From Burkholderia pyrrocinia (lineage in GTDB: Bacteria > Pseudomonadota > Gammaproteobacteria > Burkholderiales > Burkholderiaceae): DNA of 64,000 bases. The notes beneath the pieces were generated by a model. That model ran no database searches and was not told the DNA's origin. It saw nothing but the letters and a program-made list of their open reading frames with translations. Location of the stretch: contig NZ_CP070978.1 in NCBI RefSeq assembly GCF_018417535.1, positions 1,798,001-1,862,000 on the forward strand. The letters run 5' to 3'. The position numbers and the translations under genes were made by a program. This document shows positions 17,900 to 25,908 of the stretch, piece after piece (within the stretch, counting starts at the first letter, position 1; each line of letters starts with the position of its first letter).

Positions 17900-19279
17900 G
17901 TGGCCCAATCCGCGTCACGCACCCACGCCACCCCGTCGGAGCAACCGCGCGCGCGCGCCGATACCGCACCCGAATCCACCGCCCGCGCAGCCGCGACCGC
18001 CCAGCCGAGCCGCAAGCGGCTGCTGATCCTCGCGCTGCTGTTCGTCACGGTCGTGATCAACTATCTCGACCGCAGCAACCTGTCGATCGCAGCGCCTGCG
18101 CTGTTCAAGGAGCTGAACATCGATCCCGTCCGCGCGGGCCTCGTGTTCTCCGCGTTCGGCTGGACCTATGCGCTGATGCAGATTCCGGGCGGCTGGCTCG
18201 TCGACAAGGTGTCGCCGCGCGTGCTGTATGCGGGCGCGCTCGCGCTGTGGTCGGCCGCGACGCTGCTGCTCGGTTTCGCGGGTTCGTTCGTCGGGCTGAT
18301 CGTGCTGCGCCTCGCGGTCGGCGCGCTCGAAGCGCCGGCGTACCCGATCAACAACCGCGTGGTCACGACGTGGTTCCCGACCCGCGAGCGCGCGAGCGCG
18401 ATCGGCGGCTACACGTCGGGCCAGTTCGTCGGCCTCGCGTTCCTCACGCCGGTGCTCGCATGGCTGCAGGTGCATCTCGGCTGGCACATGGTGTTCGTCG
18501 CGACCGGCCTCGCCGGCATCGCGTGGGCCGCGATCTGGTATGCGGTGTATCGCGAGCCGCGTGCATTTCGCGGCGTCAACGCGGCCGAAATCGCGCTGAT
18601 CCGCGACGGCGGCGGGCTCGTCGATCTCGAAGACCGCATCGCGGCGCGCAGCGAACGCGCGCCGTCGACATGGCGCGACCTCGGCGTGGTGCTCGGCCAG
18701 CGCAAGCTGTGGGGCATCTATCTGGGCCAGTTCGCGCTGAACTCGACGCTGTGGTTCTTCCTCACGTGGTTCCCGACCTATCTCGTCAAGTATCGCGGGA
18801 TGGACTTCATCAAGTCGGGCTTTCTCGCGTCGCTGCCGTTTCTCGCCGCGTTTGTCGGCGTGCTGTGCTCGGGCGTGCTGTCGGACTGGCTGATGCGCCG
18901 CGGCGCGTCGCAGGGCTTCGCGCGCAAGCTGCCGATCATCTCGGGGCTGCTCATCTCGACCTGCATCATCGGTGCGAACTACGTGAGCTCGACGGGCTGG
19001 GTGATCGCGTTCATGACGATCGCGTTCTTCGGCAACGGCTTCGCGTCGATCACGTGGTCGCTGGTATCGGGGCTTGCGCCCGCGCGGCTGCTCGGCCTCA
19101 CGGGCGGCGTGTTCAACCTGATCGGCAACCTGTCCGCGATCGCGACGCCGATCGTGATCGGGCTGCTCGTGAACGGCGCGGACTTCTCGCGCGCAATCAC
19201 CTACATCGCCGCGATGGCGCTCGCGGGCAGCCTGTCGTACGGGTTGCTCGTCGGCAAGGTCGAGCGCATCGACGCTTGA
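17900..19279 (+). CDS. MFS transporter, anion:cation symporter (ACS) type
   Basis: 459 aa with about 40 disordered N-terminal residues and then twelve helices. The start of the first helix, KRLLILALLFVTVVINYLDR, is the N-Y-x-D-R signature of the ACS subgroup (hexuronate, glucarate and phthalate-type carriers). Helix 4 carries LRLAVGALEAPAYPINNRVV and the loop motif TWFPTRERASAIGGY is conserved. Probably a proton-coupled uptake carrier for an organic acid. The downstream broken oxidase and cupin genes suggest it may once have served that lost pathway. Confidence 0.85.
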   Translation: MAQSASRTHATPSEQPRARADTAPESTARAAATAQPSRKRLLILALLFVTVVINYLDRSNLSIAAPALFKELNIDPVRAGLVFSAFGWTYALMQIPGGWLVDKVSPRVLYAGALALWSAATLLLGFAGSFVGLIVLRLAVGALEAPAYPINNRVVTTWFPTRERASAIGGYTSGQFVGLAFLTPVLAWLQVHLGWHMVFVATGLAGIAWAAIWYAVYREPRAFRGVNAAEIALIRDGGGLVDLEDRIAARSERAPSTWRDLGVVLGQRKLWGIYLGQFALNSTLWFFLTWFPTYLVKYRGMDFIKSGFLASLPFLAAFVGVLCSGVLSDWLMRRGASQGFARKLPIISGLLISTCIIGANYVSSTGWVIAFMTIAFFGNGFASITWSLVSGLAPARLLGLTGGVFNLIGNLSAIATPIVIGLLVNGADFSRAITYIAAMALAGSLSYGLLVGKVERIDA

Positions 19280-19288
19280 CCGTCACGC

Positions 19289-19316
19289 GGGCGGCACGCG
19301 CGTGCCGCCCTGCTTT
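19289..19316 (+). terminator. Terminator hairpin after the MFS gene
   Basis: GGGCGGCACG (19289-19298) and CGTGCCGCCC (19301-19310) form a GC stem directly after the stop, followed by TGCTTT. The tight loop means the inner pairs must open, but stem strength and position support a factor-independent terminator. Confidence 0.5.
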
Positions 19317-19331
19317 CCCGTTGCCCGTGGA

Positions 19332-19437
19332 TCAGAACCGCAGGAACCCGTCGCGCGCGAGGTCGTGCGGATTGCCGGCCACGTCGAGGAAGTGATTCGT
19401 ATGCAGCAGCCAGCCGGCCGGCTGCGTCGCCAATGCA
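19332..19437 (-). pseudogene. Fragment resembling C45 peptidase/acyltransferase C-terminus
   Basis: On the minus strand one frame reads ALATQPAGWLLHTNHFLDVA then GNPHDLARDGFLRF and a stop. The HTNHFL motif is typical of the C45 (acyl-CoA:6-aminopenicillanate acyltransferase-like) family. No start or upstream part of such a gene exists here; the preceding sequence belongs to a broken FAD oxidoreductase in other frames. It appears to be a relic left by deletion. Recognition depends on one motif, so the family assignment is tentative. Confidence 0.4.
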
Positions 19438-19499
19438 ATGCGCCATTACGTCTGCGTTCGCACGATCGGCTTCGACCAGATTGCGGTTGACCGTATCGG

Positions 19500-19849
19500 C
19501 CGGCATCGTCGGCGCACCGCGTTCGGCAGCCCGTGCATCACCGACGTCGAAATGATCCCGCCCGCGCCGCCCGACGTGCCGTGCGCGACCTTGCCGGCCT
19601 CGATCAGCACCACGTTCAGGTGCGGCATCTGTTCCTTCGCCGGTGCGGCCGACCACAGCCCCGTGAAACCGCCGCCGACGATCAGCAGGTCGGCCGTCAC
19701 GTCGCCGGCGCGGCCGGGTTGTCGAGCCAGTACGGGAACAGCTTCGTATTCGCGAGCACCGCTTCGACGCCCGGTGCGACCGGCGCGCCGCGCATTGCGT
19801 GCGCCTGAACCGGCACGCCCTGTTTTGCTTCGTTGACTTCCATTTCCAT
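19500..19849 (-). pseudogene. Truncated, frameshifted FAD-dependent oxidoreductase
   Basis: Starts MEMEVNEAKQGVPVQAHAMR then continues LFPYWLDNPA, where a one-base loss shifts the frame into GDVTADLLIVGGGFTGLWSA. The latter is the dinucleotide-binding GGGFTGLW motif of DadA/PuuB-type amine oxidases. EQMPHLNVVLIEAGKVAHGT and SGGAGGIISTSVMHGLPNAV follow before the frame degenerates. Only about the first 110 residues of a roughly 450-aa enzyme remain, so it is inactive. With the broken cupin and agmatinase nearby, it probably belonged to a polyamine or guanidino-compound pathway. Confidence 0.72.
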
Positions 19850-19933
19850 GATCCCGGCCATCACACGCGAAAACGAAACCGCTGCCGGGTGCGCGTCACA
19901 CGGACGACGACACCACGGCGGCGGTTTCCGATA

Positions 19934-20276
19934 TCACGACTTCTCGAGCCGCACGTAGAACTTCTTCGCGTCCTCGATCGTCTCCCGGCTGCCCGCGACG
20001 CCGGCGGGCAGCCGGTAGCCTGGCCCTGCGTGTATTCCTTGCGGTTGCCTTCGACGTCGGTCAGAGCGATCCGGCCCTCGGCGAGCCGCACCGCTTCGTC
20101 GGCCGCGGTTTCCGGAAACTCACCGAGCCGATCTTGCCTTCCCGCCAGCCGATGATGTAGTTACCGCTCTTGCCTTCGTTCGCGCGCCAGTCACTTTCGT
20201 CCATCCCGAAGTCGAGCTTCGTGAATTCGCCGATGTCTGCGCCGAGCGGCAGGATGCCCTCGATCAGTTTGGTCAT
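19934..20276 (-). pseudogene. Cupin-domain protein with two single-base deletions
   Basis: The reading begins MTKLIEGILPLGADIGEFTK and continues DESDWRANEGKSGNYIIGWR, then breaks at EGKIGSVSF. Restoring one C gives PETAADEAVRLAEGRIALTD and VEGNRKEYTQGQ. Restoring one G then gives GYRLPAGVAGSRETIEDAKK and FYVRLEKS with a stop at 19934-19936. The repaired product is a 113-aa cupin (DUF861-like) of the type found beside polyamine oxidases. Both lesions are one-base losses in short runs, so assembly error is possible, but truncated neighbours on both sides favour real decay. Confidence 0.7.
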
Positions 20277-20473
20277 CTGAATCTTTCGTCTCTCGATTGA
20301 AAAAAGCAGAGACAAAGTTGCTCATTTACACTGCCCCGGTATGCCTTCCTTCGGGGGGACAAGCGATGCTTTACGCAGACGGGCAGGCCGACAGGGCACC
20401 CGACGGTGTTTCCCCTTAATGACGTTTTTCACCGCAAACGCTAGAATCCGGCCGCTTTTCACCGGGGAACCGC

Positions 20474-21355
20474 ATGCTCAACGTGAACCCCTTCCACCGC
20501 GACAACGACCGTTTCAACGTGTCGTTCAAGGCGCTGGGCGAGCTGATCGAGACGGTCGGCACGCCGCACTTCGTGCCGCGCCTCACGCAACTGCTGAACG
20601 ACGTGGTACCGCTCGACGTCGCGCACGTCGAACGCTCGCGCGTCGACGGCACGATGCCCACCGGCTACCGATGCGAATGGATCGGCAGCAGCGGCATCGG
20701 CACCGCGACGTCGGACATCTCGGACGTGATGACGCTCTACTACGAGCGCTTCCTCGACAGCGACCCGCTGTTCGCAGGGCTGCGCGGCAAGACCGGCACG
20801 ATGCTCGTCGTGCGCGACATCGCGGCGATCCCGCCCGGCGAATTCCGCCAGCGGCTGTTCGACGACGTGCGGATCGGGCACGAATGCGTGCTCGCGCGCG
20901 GCACGCGCTATTCGCAGCATTCGATCGCGCTGGAGCGCGGCCGCGACCGGCCGCCGTTCACGCTCGCCGAGATGAACCGCTTTCGCAGCATCAGCGACGT
21001 GCTGTTCCCGCTGCTCGAACTGCATGCGTCGACCACCGCCGTGCGGCGCGTCGCGCACCCGACGCCCGAAGTCCATCCGCTCGCGCAGTTCGACGCGCGG
21101 ATCGCGGCCGACGGCGTGAAGCTGTCGAAGCGCGAATACGAAACCTGCAAGCACCTGCTCTCCGGCAGGACCGTGCCGGAAACCGCCGGGATTCTCGGCG
21201 TGCGCGTCGCGTCGGCCGAGTCGTACGTGAAGCGCGCGTTCGCGAAGCTCGGCGTGCGCACCAAGCGCGAGCTCGCCGCGTGGGGTTCGGCCGCGACCGC
21301 GTTCCCTTCCGCCGGATCGCGCGACGGCGCCGTGCAGCCCGCAAACGCGCGCTGA
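20474..21355 (+). CDS. LuxR-family regulator
   Basis: 293 aa, intact. The C-terminal helix-turn-helix (about 205-270) reads LSKREYETCKHLLSGRTVPE then TAGILGVRVASAESYVKRAF and AKLGVRTKRELAAW, a GerE/LuxR domain. The first 190 residues have no acyl-homoserine-lactone domain that I recognise and contain Trp/Tyr-rich stretches such as YRCEWIGSSGIG and VMTLYYERFL, so this is likely a solo regulator sensing another small molecule. It lies just upstream of a truncated agmatinase and may have controlled it, which would make it an orphan regulator. Confidence 0.82.
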   Translation: MLNVNPFHRDNDRFNVSFKALGELIETVGTPHFVPRLTQLLNDVVPLDVAHVERSRVDGTMPTGYRCEWIGSSGIGTATSDISDVMTLYYERFLDSDPLFAGLRGKTGTMLVVRDIAAIPPGEFRQRLFDDVRIGHECVLARGTRYSQHSIALERGRDRPPFTLAEMNRFRSISDVLFPLLELHASTTAVRRVAHPTPEVHPLAQFDARIAADGVKLSKREYETCKHLLSGRTVPETAGILGVRVASAESYVKRAFAKLGVRTKRELAAWGSAATAFPSAGSRDGAVQPANAR

Positions 21356-21508
21356 CTGCGCGGCCGCCTTCGGCCGCGCCGCGTCGATGCGGCGGCGCCA
21401 CTCGCATCGAGACCCGTCGATGTAAACGTTGCGACTTCAAAATCTTCGCGCGGGCGTTCTCCTCTACCATCGGCCGATCGCTTTACACAGGAAAGAGGAG
21501 ACGGTCCC

Positions 21509-21734
21509 ATGCCCCGCCAATCGAACCAACCGATGGGCGGCAACGAGATGCCGCGCTTTGGCGGCATCGCCACGATGATGCGGCTGCCGCAGGCCGCGAC
21601 GACCGACGGCCTCGACGCGAGCTTCGTCGGCGTGCCGCTCGACCTCGGCACGTCGAACCGCTCGGGTTCGCGTTTCGGCCCGCGCCAGATCCGCACCGAA
21701 TCCGTGCTGCTTCGCCCGTACAACATGGCCACGC
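21509..21734 (+). pseudogene. Agmatinase (SpeB) N-terminal fragment
   Basis: Starts MPRQSNQPMGGNEMPRFGGI and continues ASFVGVPLDLGTSNRSGSRF then GPRQIRTESVLLRPYNMAT. This is the first 70-75 residues of an agmatinase/ureohydrolase, including the GxPxDxGxxxRxGxRxGPxxIR region. All Mn-binding motifs (GGDHS, DAHxD) are missing: after YNMAT the frame runs into unrelated sequence and a 9-bp repeat. About three quarters of the gene is deleted, while the start region and the downstream terminator remain. Confidence 0.8.
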
Positions 21735-21760
21735 GATGCACGCGATCGACTGACCCGTGC

Positions 21761-21793
21761 GGCCGTTCAGGCCGTTCAGGCCGTTCAGGCCGT
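21761..21793. repeat. Short 9-bp tandem repeat
   Basis: Three exact copies of GGCCGTTCA followed by a partial fourth (GGCCGTTGG), placed at the deletion scar of the agmatinase fragment and directly before a terminator. It may be the site of slippage or of the recombination that removed the gene. Confidence 0.8.
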
Positions 21794-21796
21794 TGG

Positions 21797-21832
21797 CGAC
21801 ACCGTATCTGGCGGCACGGTGTCGTCTTTTTT
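21797..21832 (+). terminator. Rho-independent terminator
   Basis: CGACACCGT (21797-21805) and ACGGTGTCG (21816-21824) form a perfect 9-bp stem followed by TCTTTTTT. This is the strongest intrinsic terminator in the region and probably once ended the agmatinase transcript. Confidence 0.85.
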
Positions 21833-22110
21833 CTCCGCGGAGTGCCGGACAACGCGGAAGGACCTGTCCGCGTTCCGCCAGGAAGAGACCGCCGGCCAAC
21901 GCATGCGTTTCGCCCTTCCGATGGTGTCGATGTCAACGCACGGCTGCGGCGACTGGATGCACTATCTCCCGCCGAATCCGGGTTTCATCTGAGGTCCATC
22001 GGGCACCGGCACTGCCGGCTGGAAGATTCGCACCGGATTCCGGGGCCGCAAGAGGCGGCCTCGCTTGTCCGAGCGGGTTTTCCCGGGCGGCAGGCGCGCG
22101 TGCCGCACCG

Positions 22111-22515
22111 TCACTGTCGATGTGCCGCCGCTTCCGCCTCGGTATCGTGATACTCGGTAAACGCCGTGATCTTTCCGTTTTCGATCGTGATCAGATGCAC
22201 CCACTCGTCCTCGTACGTGCGCCCGGTCGAATGGACATACCAGCGTTGTGCGCCAACCACGACGACCCGGTTGCCGCTGGCGATAAACTCGCGCGGCTCG
22301 AACCGTTCCGCGGTCTGCGTCGACGCAAGCGCCTCGAAGAACGCCGCGACCTCCCGAGGCCCATGTCTTCTGCCGGCGAACGGAATGAAGCCGGTCGGCC
22401 CTGGTATGTACCAGTCGACGCTTTCGGAGAGCGTCTGCAGGATGCCGTCGATATCGGCCCTGCCGAACGCCGCGTACGCCTGTTGCACCAGTTGAACGTT
22501 GCTTTGCTCGGTCAT
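22111..22515 (-). CDS. SnoaL-like nuclear transport factor 2 family protein
   Basis: 134 aa. MTEQSNVQLVQQAYAAFGRA followed by DIDGILQTLSESVDWYIPGP is the usual helix-then-sheet opening of SnoaL-like (NTF2 superfamily) proteins, and the ending VHLITIENGKITAFTEYHDT is typical. The fold hosts varied isomerases and hydrolases, and no catalytic residues allow a specific guess. It stands alone between the agmatinase relic and a methyltransferase. Confidence 0.82.
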   Translation of the reverse strand: MTEQSNVQLVQQAYAAFGRADIDGILQTLSESVDWYIPGPTGFIPFAGRRHGPREVAAFFEALASTQTAERFEPREFIASGNRVVVVGAQRWYVHSTGRTYEDEWVHLITIENGKITAFTEYHDTEAEAAAHRQ

Positions 22516-22662
22516 CGTGCCCTCCCGTCGTCGCCGGTTCGCAGCTTTGCGGCGCGAAGCCCGGCTGCAGACAATTCAGCATAGTCGAACCGCAGGGCGA
22601 CACACTTAGGGTTGGCGAGCAATCGAGCGGCGCCGATTCGATATGAGCAATCCGGGATGCCG

Positions 22663-23475
22663 CTATCCTGCCGCCACGATGACATGCGCCTGAATCTTGC
22701 CGGCCACCGGCCCGTCGCCATGACGGGCGGCAATGGCCTCTGTCGCCCGGTCCGTAGCCAGCTGAAGCAAGCCGGCATCGCGCGCATCGATTTCGTTGCG
22801 CAGCGGCGTTCCCAGGCAATAGGCGGTGGCAACGTCGCGTGCCGAGGTCGCGCAACTCACCTTCTCGCGTGTCTCGATGTCGACGTCGGCGAAACCCGCG
22901 CGGCGCAACTCCTCCCGGATCAGCGCGATATCGTGATACCCGTGCGGCGTGCGGGCCAGGAATCGCGGCGGGTCGCGCGGAAACACCATGGCGACGGCGT
23001 TGGTGACTTCGTCCGCAAAGGCGTTCTCTTCAATGCGGTCCCAGACATTGAAGACAAAGCGCCCGCCCGGCTTCAGGACGCGGCGCGCCTCGGCGTAGCC
23101 AGCGACCCGGTCGGGAAAAAACATCGCGCCGAACTGACAGCACACGACGTCGAACGACGCACCTTCGAACGGCAGGTCGAGCGCGTCCGCCTGCCGCCAT
23201 TCGATGCGGCTGTCGGCGCCCTGCCTGGCAGCGGCATGGTCGAGCATGGGCTGGTTGAGGTCGGTCACCACGTAGCGCGTGCCGGGGTCGAGCCTTGGCG
23301 CAAGCGCCCGCGTGACCGCGCCGCTGCCCGCGGCCGTTTCGAGTACCGAGCGGGGCGAGAAGGCGGCGACCCGCTCCGCCAGGTCGGCGGCATAGGCTTC
23401 AAAGATCAGCGGAACCATCAACGTGTCGTAGAACGCCGGAATCGAGCCCGCAAACACCTTGTCGCGATCAGCCAC
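22663..23475 (-). CDS. SAM-dependent class I methyltransferase
   Basis: 270 aa with a GTG start chosen because AAAGGGGG lies five bases upstream; the frame extends further but without a ribosome site. The Rossmann motif I is VLETAAGSGAVTRALAP (about residue 45-61), followed by YVVTDLNQPML, then ADALDLPFEGASFDVVCCQF and RRVLKPGGRFVFNVWD (motif post-I to III). It resembles UbiE/Methyltransf_11-type enzymes; the substrate is unknown. Confidence 0.82.
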   Translation of the reverse strand: MADRDKVFAGSIPAFYDTLMVPLIFEAYAADLAERVAAFSPRSVLETAAGSGAVTRALAPRLDPGTRYVVTDLNQPMLDHAAARQGADSRIEWRQADALDLPFEGASFDVVCCQFGAMFFPDRVAGYAEARRVLKPGGRFVFNVWDRIEENAFADEVTNAVAMVFPRDPPRFLARTPHGYHDIALIREELRRAGFADVDIETREKVSCATSARDVATAYCLGTPLRNEIDARDAGLLQLATDRATEAIAARHGDGPVAGKIQAHVIVAAG

Positions 23476-23702
23476 GATGCCCCCTTTGCAAACGCCTGAT
23501 AACCCGTTGCAGGACACGCCGAGCCACTCCAGCGAACGCTCGGCATGGTCGGCCATCGGCGACCATCTGCGAAGGTGGTCGCGCATGCCAACGTGAAGTC
23601 GGCTCGATACATGATAGGCCTCGGAACCGACGAACGGTGCGGGCGTCGGACGTATGCCGAAAGCCGCCGTTTCCGTGGCGGGAACGAACGACGGCAACGG
23701 GT

Positions 23703-23781
23703 TGCGGATTCAACCCGTCGATGCAACACGCTTGAGGCTGCATAGCAGCGGGGAGTGTTGCAATGACGGGTTGAATCCGCA
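23703..23781. repeat. 79-bp near-perfect inverted repeat (large hairpin)
   Basis: The outer arms TGCGGATTCAACCCGTC (23703-23719) and GACGGGTTGAATCCGCA (23765-23781) are exact complements. After a 2-base mismatch, TGCAACAC pairs with GTGTTGCA. The central loop holds a further perfect mini-hairpin GCTGC-ATA-GCAGC. It is noncoding and lies between the methyltransferase and the ModE-box genes. No second copy was seen in the window. It could be a structured RNA, a transcription barrier, or a small mobile palindromic element. Confidence 0.85.
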
Positions 23782-23829
23782 GTCGATCAGCGACATTCAA
23801 CGAGATCTGCGAAGCGTCGTTTTGTGCGC

Positions 23830-23855
23830 TCGATATATCCAATAGAATATATCGA
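23830..23855 (+). promoter_or_regulatory. ModE-like box 1
   Basis: A perfect palindrome TCGATATAT-N8-ATATATCGA, 25 bp upstream of the 178-aa gene. The known ModE box of E. coli has CG-N-TATAT-N8-ATATA-N-CG spacing, and this copy matches it exactly. Its closeness to the start codon suggests repression by occlusion of the promoter or RNA polymerase. Confidence 0.7.
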
Positions 23856-23879
23856 CATCTGCACCATCGGAGACACGCC

Positions 23880-24416
23880 ATGCCCCGCACGCCGACGGAC
23901 CGCGCACTGCTGCGCGCCGCACGCGACCAGACGCCGACACTGACGTGCAAGATCAGCGCGCTCAGGCCGTTGCCGAGCGACGGGCGCGCGCAACAGGTCA
24001 CGGACGTCGTCGATGCGTTCCGGCGCCTGCGCGGCAGCGTCGCGCGCTTCATCCGGCTATTCTCGGCCGCCACGGACGAAACGCTGTCCGCGATGAGTCT
24101 GCGCGAACTGCTGTCGACGCTCGAACGCGACGCGCGCGCCGCGCGCTTCACACGCCTGCCCGAACTCGAACGGGCGATCGGGCAGGCGCGCCGCCTCGAA
24201 CGCACGCGCGACGACGTGTTTTCCGATTCGTTCAGCAACGACCCGGCCGCGATGCGCGACGCGGTCGCCGCGCTGGAGCGCGTCGACGTGCTGCTGGTCG
24301 GGCTGTGCGTCGAATACGTGATGGCGTGCCACGCGCCGGCATCGCTCCCGGTTTCGACCGCAGCACCGGCCCCGGCCACACCGCCGCGCACCGACCGTTC
24401 CGCCGCACTCTGCTGA
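23880..24416 (+). CDS. Hypothetical helical protein of ModE-box locus
   Basis: 178 aa, no family recognised. It is Arg/Leu/Ala-rich and predicted mostly helical (VVDAFRRLRGSVARFIRLFS; LRELLSTLERDARAARFTRL; AVAALERVDVLLVGLCVEYV), with a disordered Pro/Ala tail ending in Cys. The start has GGAGA eight bases upstream. A ModE-like palindrome sits just ahead, and the next gene, with its own ModE-like box, encodes a DUF2325 protein. Shared regulation suggests they act together, possibly in molybdenum handling. Confidence 0.7.
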   Translation: MPRTPTDRALLRAARDQTPTLTCKISALRPLPSDGRAQQVTDVVDAFRRLRGSVARFIRLFSAATDETLSAMSLRELLSTLERDARAARFTRLPELERAIGQARRLERTRDDVFSDSFSNDPAAMRDAVAALERVDVLLVGLCVEYVMACHAPASLPVSTAAPAPATPPRTDRSAALC

Positions 24417-24460
24417 CCGGGCCACCCCGCATTGCCCGGTAATTTCCCCGGAATTTCGCC

Positions 24461-24484
24461 CGTTATATTCCGTGGTATATTTCG
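24461..24484 (+). promoter_or_regulatory. ModE-like box 2
   Basis: CGTTATAT-N8-TATATTTCG-type imperfect palindrome of 24 bp, 53 bp upstream of the DUF2325 gene. CG dinucleotides at both ends and the TATAT half-sites align base for base with the copy at 23831-23854. Confidence 0.6.
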
Positions 24485-24536
24485 CGAATCTTTCGCGCAT
24501 CCGTCTCCGGTCCGACTGGGCCGGATCGAGGTCACC

Positions 24537-25883
24537 ATGCACGCTCCGCCCTTTCGCCTTGCCCGCACGGCGGGCCTCCCGTCGTCCGCCGGCCACCCGG
24601 CCGCGGCAAGCGGCGCGCGAGTCGACGCATGCTGCGCGCCGTCCCGTGCGCAACAGGCCGAACTGAAGCGCCGCACGCGCCTGTCCGAACTCGATGCGAA
24701 CCTGCACTGCTCGATCATCGGCACCTGCCTGACCACGCACGAACTGCGCCGGCTCGTACCGAAATTCGCCGATCTCGACCGGCAGCACGCAACCGACCTC
24801 GAAATCCATCATGCGGCCGTCGAGCTCGCGATCGAAGGCACGGCCGGCGCCAAGGCGCTGCACAAGGCACTCGACGAGCGCTATGCCGGTGCGATACGCG
24901 CGTTCGACAGCGCGAAAGACGCGGACGAACTCCTCGCACGCTGGAAGGAAGCGCTCAAGAGCGGCGACATTCCACCCGCGTACTGGGCGCTGATGACGCA
25001 TCCGCGCACGACGATGGGCGTGCGCCAGGCCGCGTTCGGCGACCTGCACATGCTGTCGCACCTGGTCGGCGCGGCCAATCGCGCCGATATCCGGCGGCTG
25101 GTCGCGCTGGAGGAAGAGAATGCGGCGCTGCACGAGAAGATCGAACGGCAGCAGGCGCGCCTGCACGAGATGAGCACGCAGCGCGACGCGGCGCTGCGGG
25201 AACTGGACGCGATCAACGCGCGCCAGAACGCGCAGCAGCCGGCTGCCGAAACCGCGTTGCGCGACGAAGTACACGAACTGCGCGAAGCGCTGGCCGCACG
25301 CGACGAACGGCTCGCGCTGCACACGAGCCGCCGCGAGGCGGCCGAGCAGCGGATCGCCGCGGAACAGGCGAGCGCCCGCGCGATGCGCGCACGGCTCGAC
25401 GACCTGATGGCGATGGTGAAGACGCTGCGCGCCGAAGCGAGCGCGATCGAACAGGCGGTGCAGGCGTCGACGGACGATCCGGCCGAGCAGACGGTGAACG
25501 CGCTGTCGATGCTTCGGCACACGCGCCTCGTTTATGTCGGCGGGCGGCCCGGTTCGAACCGTGCGATCCGGCGGATCGTCGAAACGGCGGGCGGCGAGGT
25601 GACGCTGCACGACGGCGGCATCGAGGATCGCAAGGGCCTGCTGGCCGCGGCGTTACCGGGCGCGCACCTGGTCGTGTTCCCGGTCGACTGCATCGACCAC
25701 GATTCGATGAACCTGCTCAAGCGCATCTGCGAACGCCATCACATCGCGTACTACCCGCTGCGGACCGCCAGCGTCGCCAGCTTCGTCGAACTGATCGGGC
25801 GGCTCGATGCGCAGGCGCGCGATGTCATCGCGCCGGACGCAGCCTTGGGCGACACGCCGCGTTTCTGCCTGCGGCACGGCTAG
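24537..25883 (+). CDS. DUF2325 protein with central coiled coil
   Basis: 448 aa from MHAPPFRLARTAG, the ATG after the ModE-like box. Residues about 40-180 form a helical domain (LDANLHCSIIGTCLTTHELR; AIEGTAGAKALHKALDERYA). Residues about 185-310 are a long coiled coil (RLVALEEENAALHEKIERQQ; AAETALRDEVHELREALAAR). The last 110 residues are the DUF2325 domain: VYVGGRPGSNRAIRRIVETA, HDGGIEDRKGLLAAALPGAH, VVFPVDCIDHDSMNLLKRIC. DUF2325 has a Rossmann-like look and unknown function. Placed between two ModE-like boxes and a ModE-type gene, it may respond to molybdate. Confidence 0.85.
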   Translation: MHAPPFRLARTAGLPSSAGHPAAASGARVDACCAPSRAQQAELKRRTRLSELDANLHCSIIGTCLTTHELRRLVPKFADLDRQHATDLEIHHAAVELAIEGTAGAKALHKALDERYAGAIRAFDSAKDADELLARWKEALKSGDIPPAYWALMTHPRTTMGVRQAAFGDLHMLSHLVGAANRADIRRLVALEEENAALHEKIERQQARLHEMSTQRDAALRELDAINARQNAQQPAAETALRDEVHELREALAARDERLALHTSRREAAEQRIAAEQASARAMRARLDDLMAMVKTLRAEASAIEQAVQASTDDPAEQTVNALSMLRHTRLVYVGGRPGSNRAIRRIVETAGGEVTLHDGGIEDRKGLLAAALPGAHLVVFPVDCIDHDSMNLLKRICERHHIAYYPLRTASVASFVELIGRLDAQARDVIAPDAALGDTPRFCLRHG

Positions 25884-25908
25884 GCAAGCGTCTACCGGAA
25901 AGAAACCT

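Noticed and set aside
19934..20276. Treating the cupin as an intact gene with sequencing errors
   Set aside because: Two one-base losses could be assembly error, but the truncated oxidase and agmatinase on each side favour genuine decay; recorded as pseudogene with moderate confidence.
23708..23777. Possible integron attC site in the large hairpin (ends read ATTCAAC and GTTGAAT)
   Set aside because: The arms are perfectly paired well beyond the core and lack the unpaired bases of attC; no integrase or cassette array is near. Left as a structural repeat.
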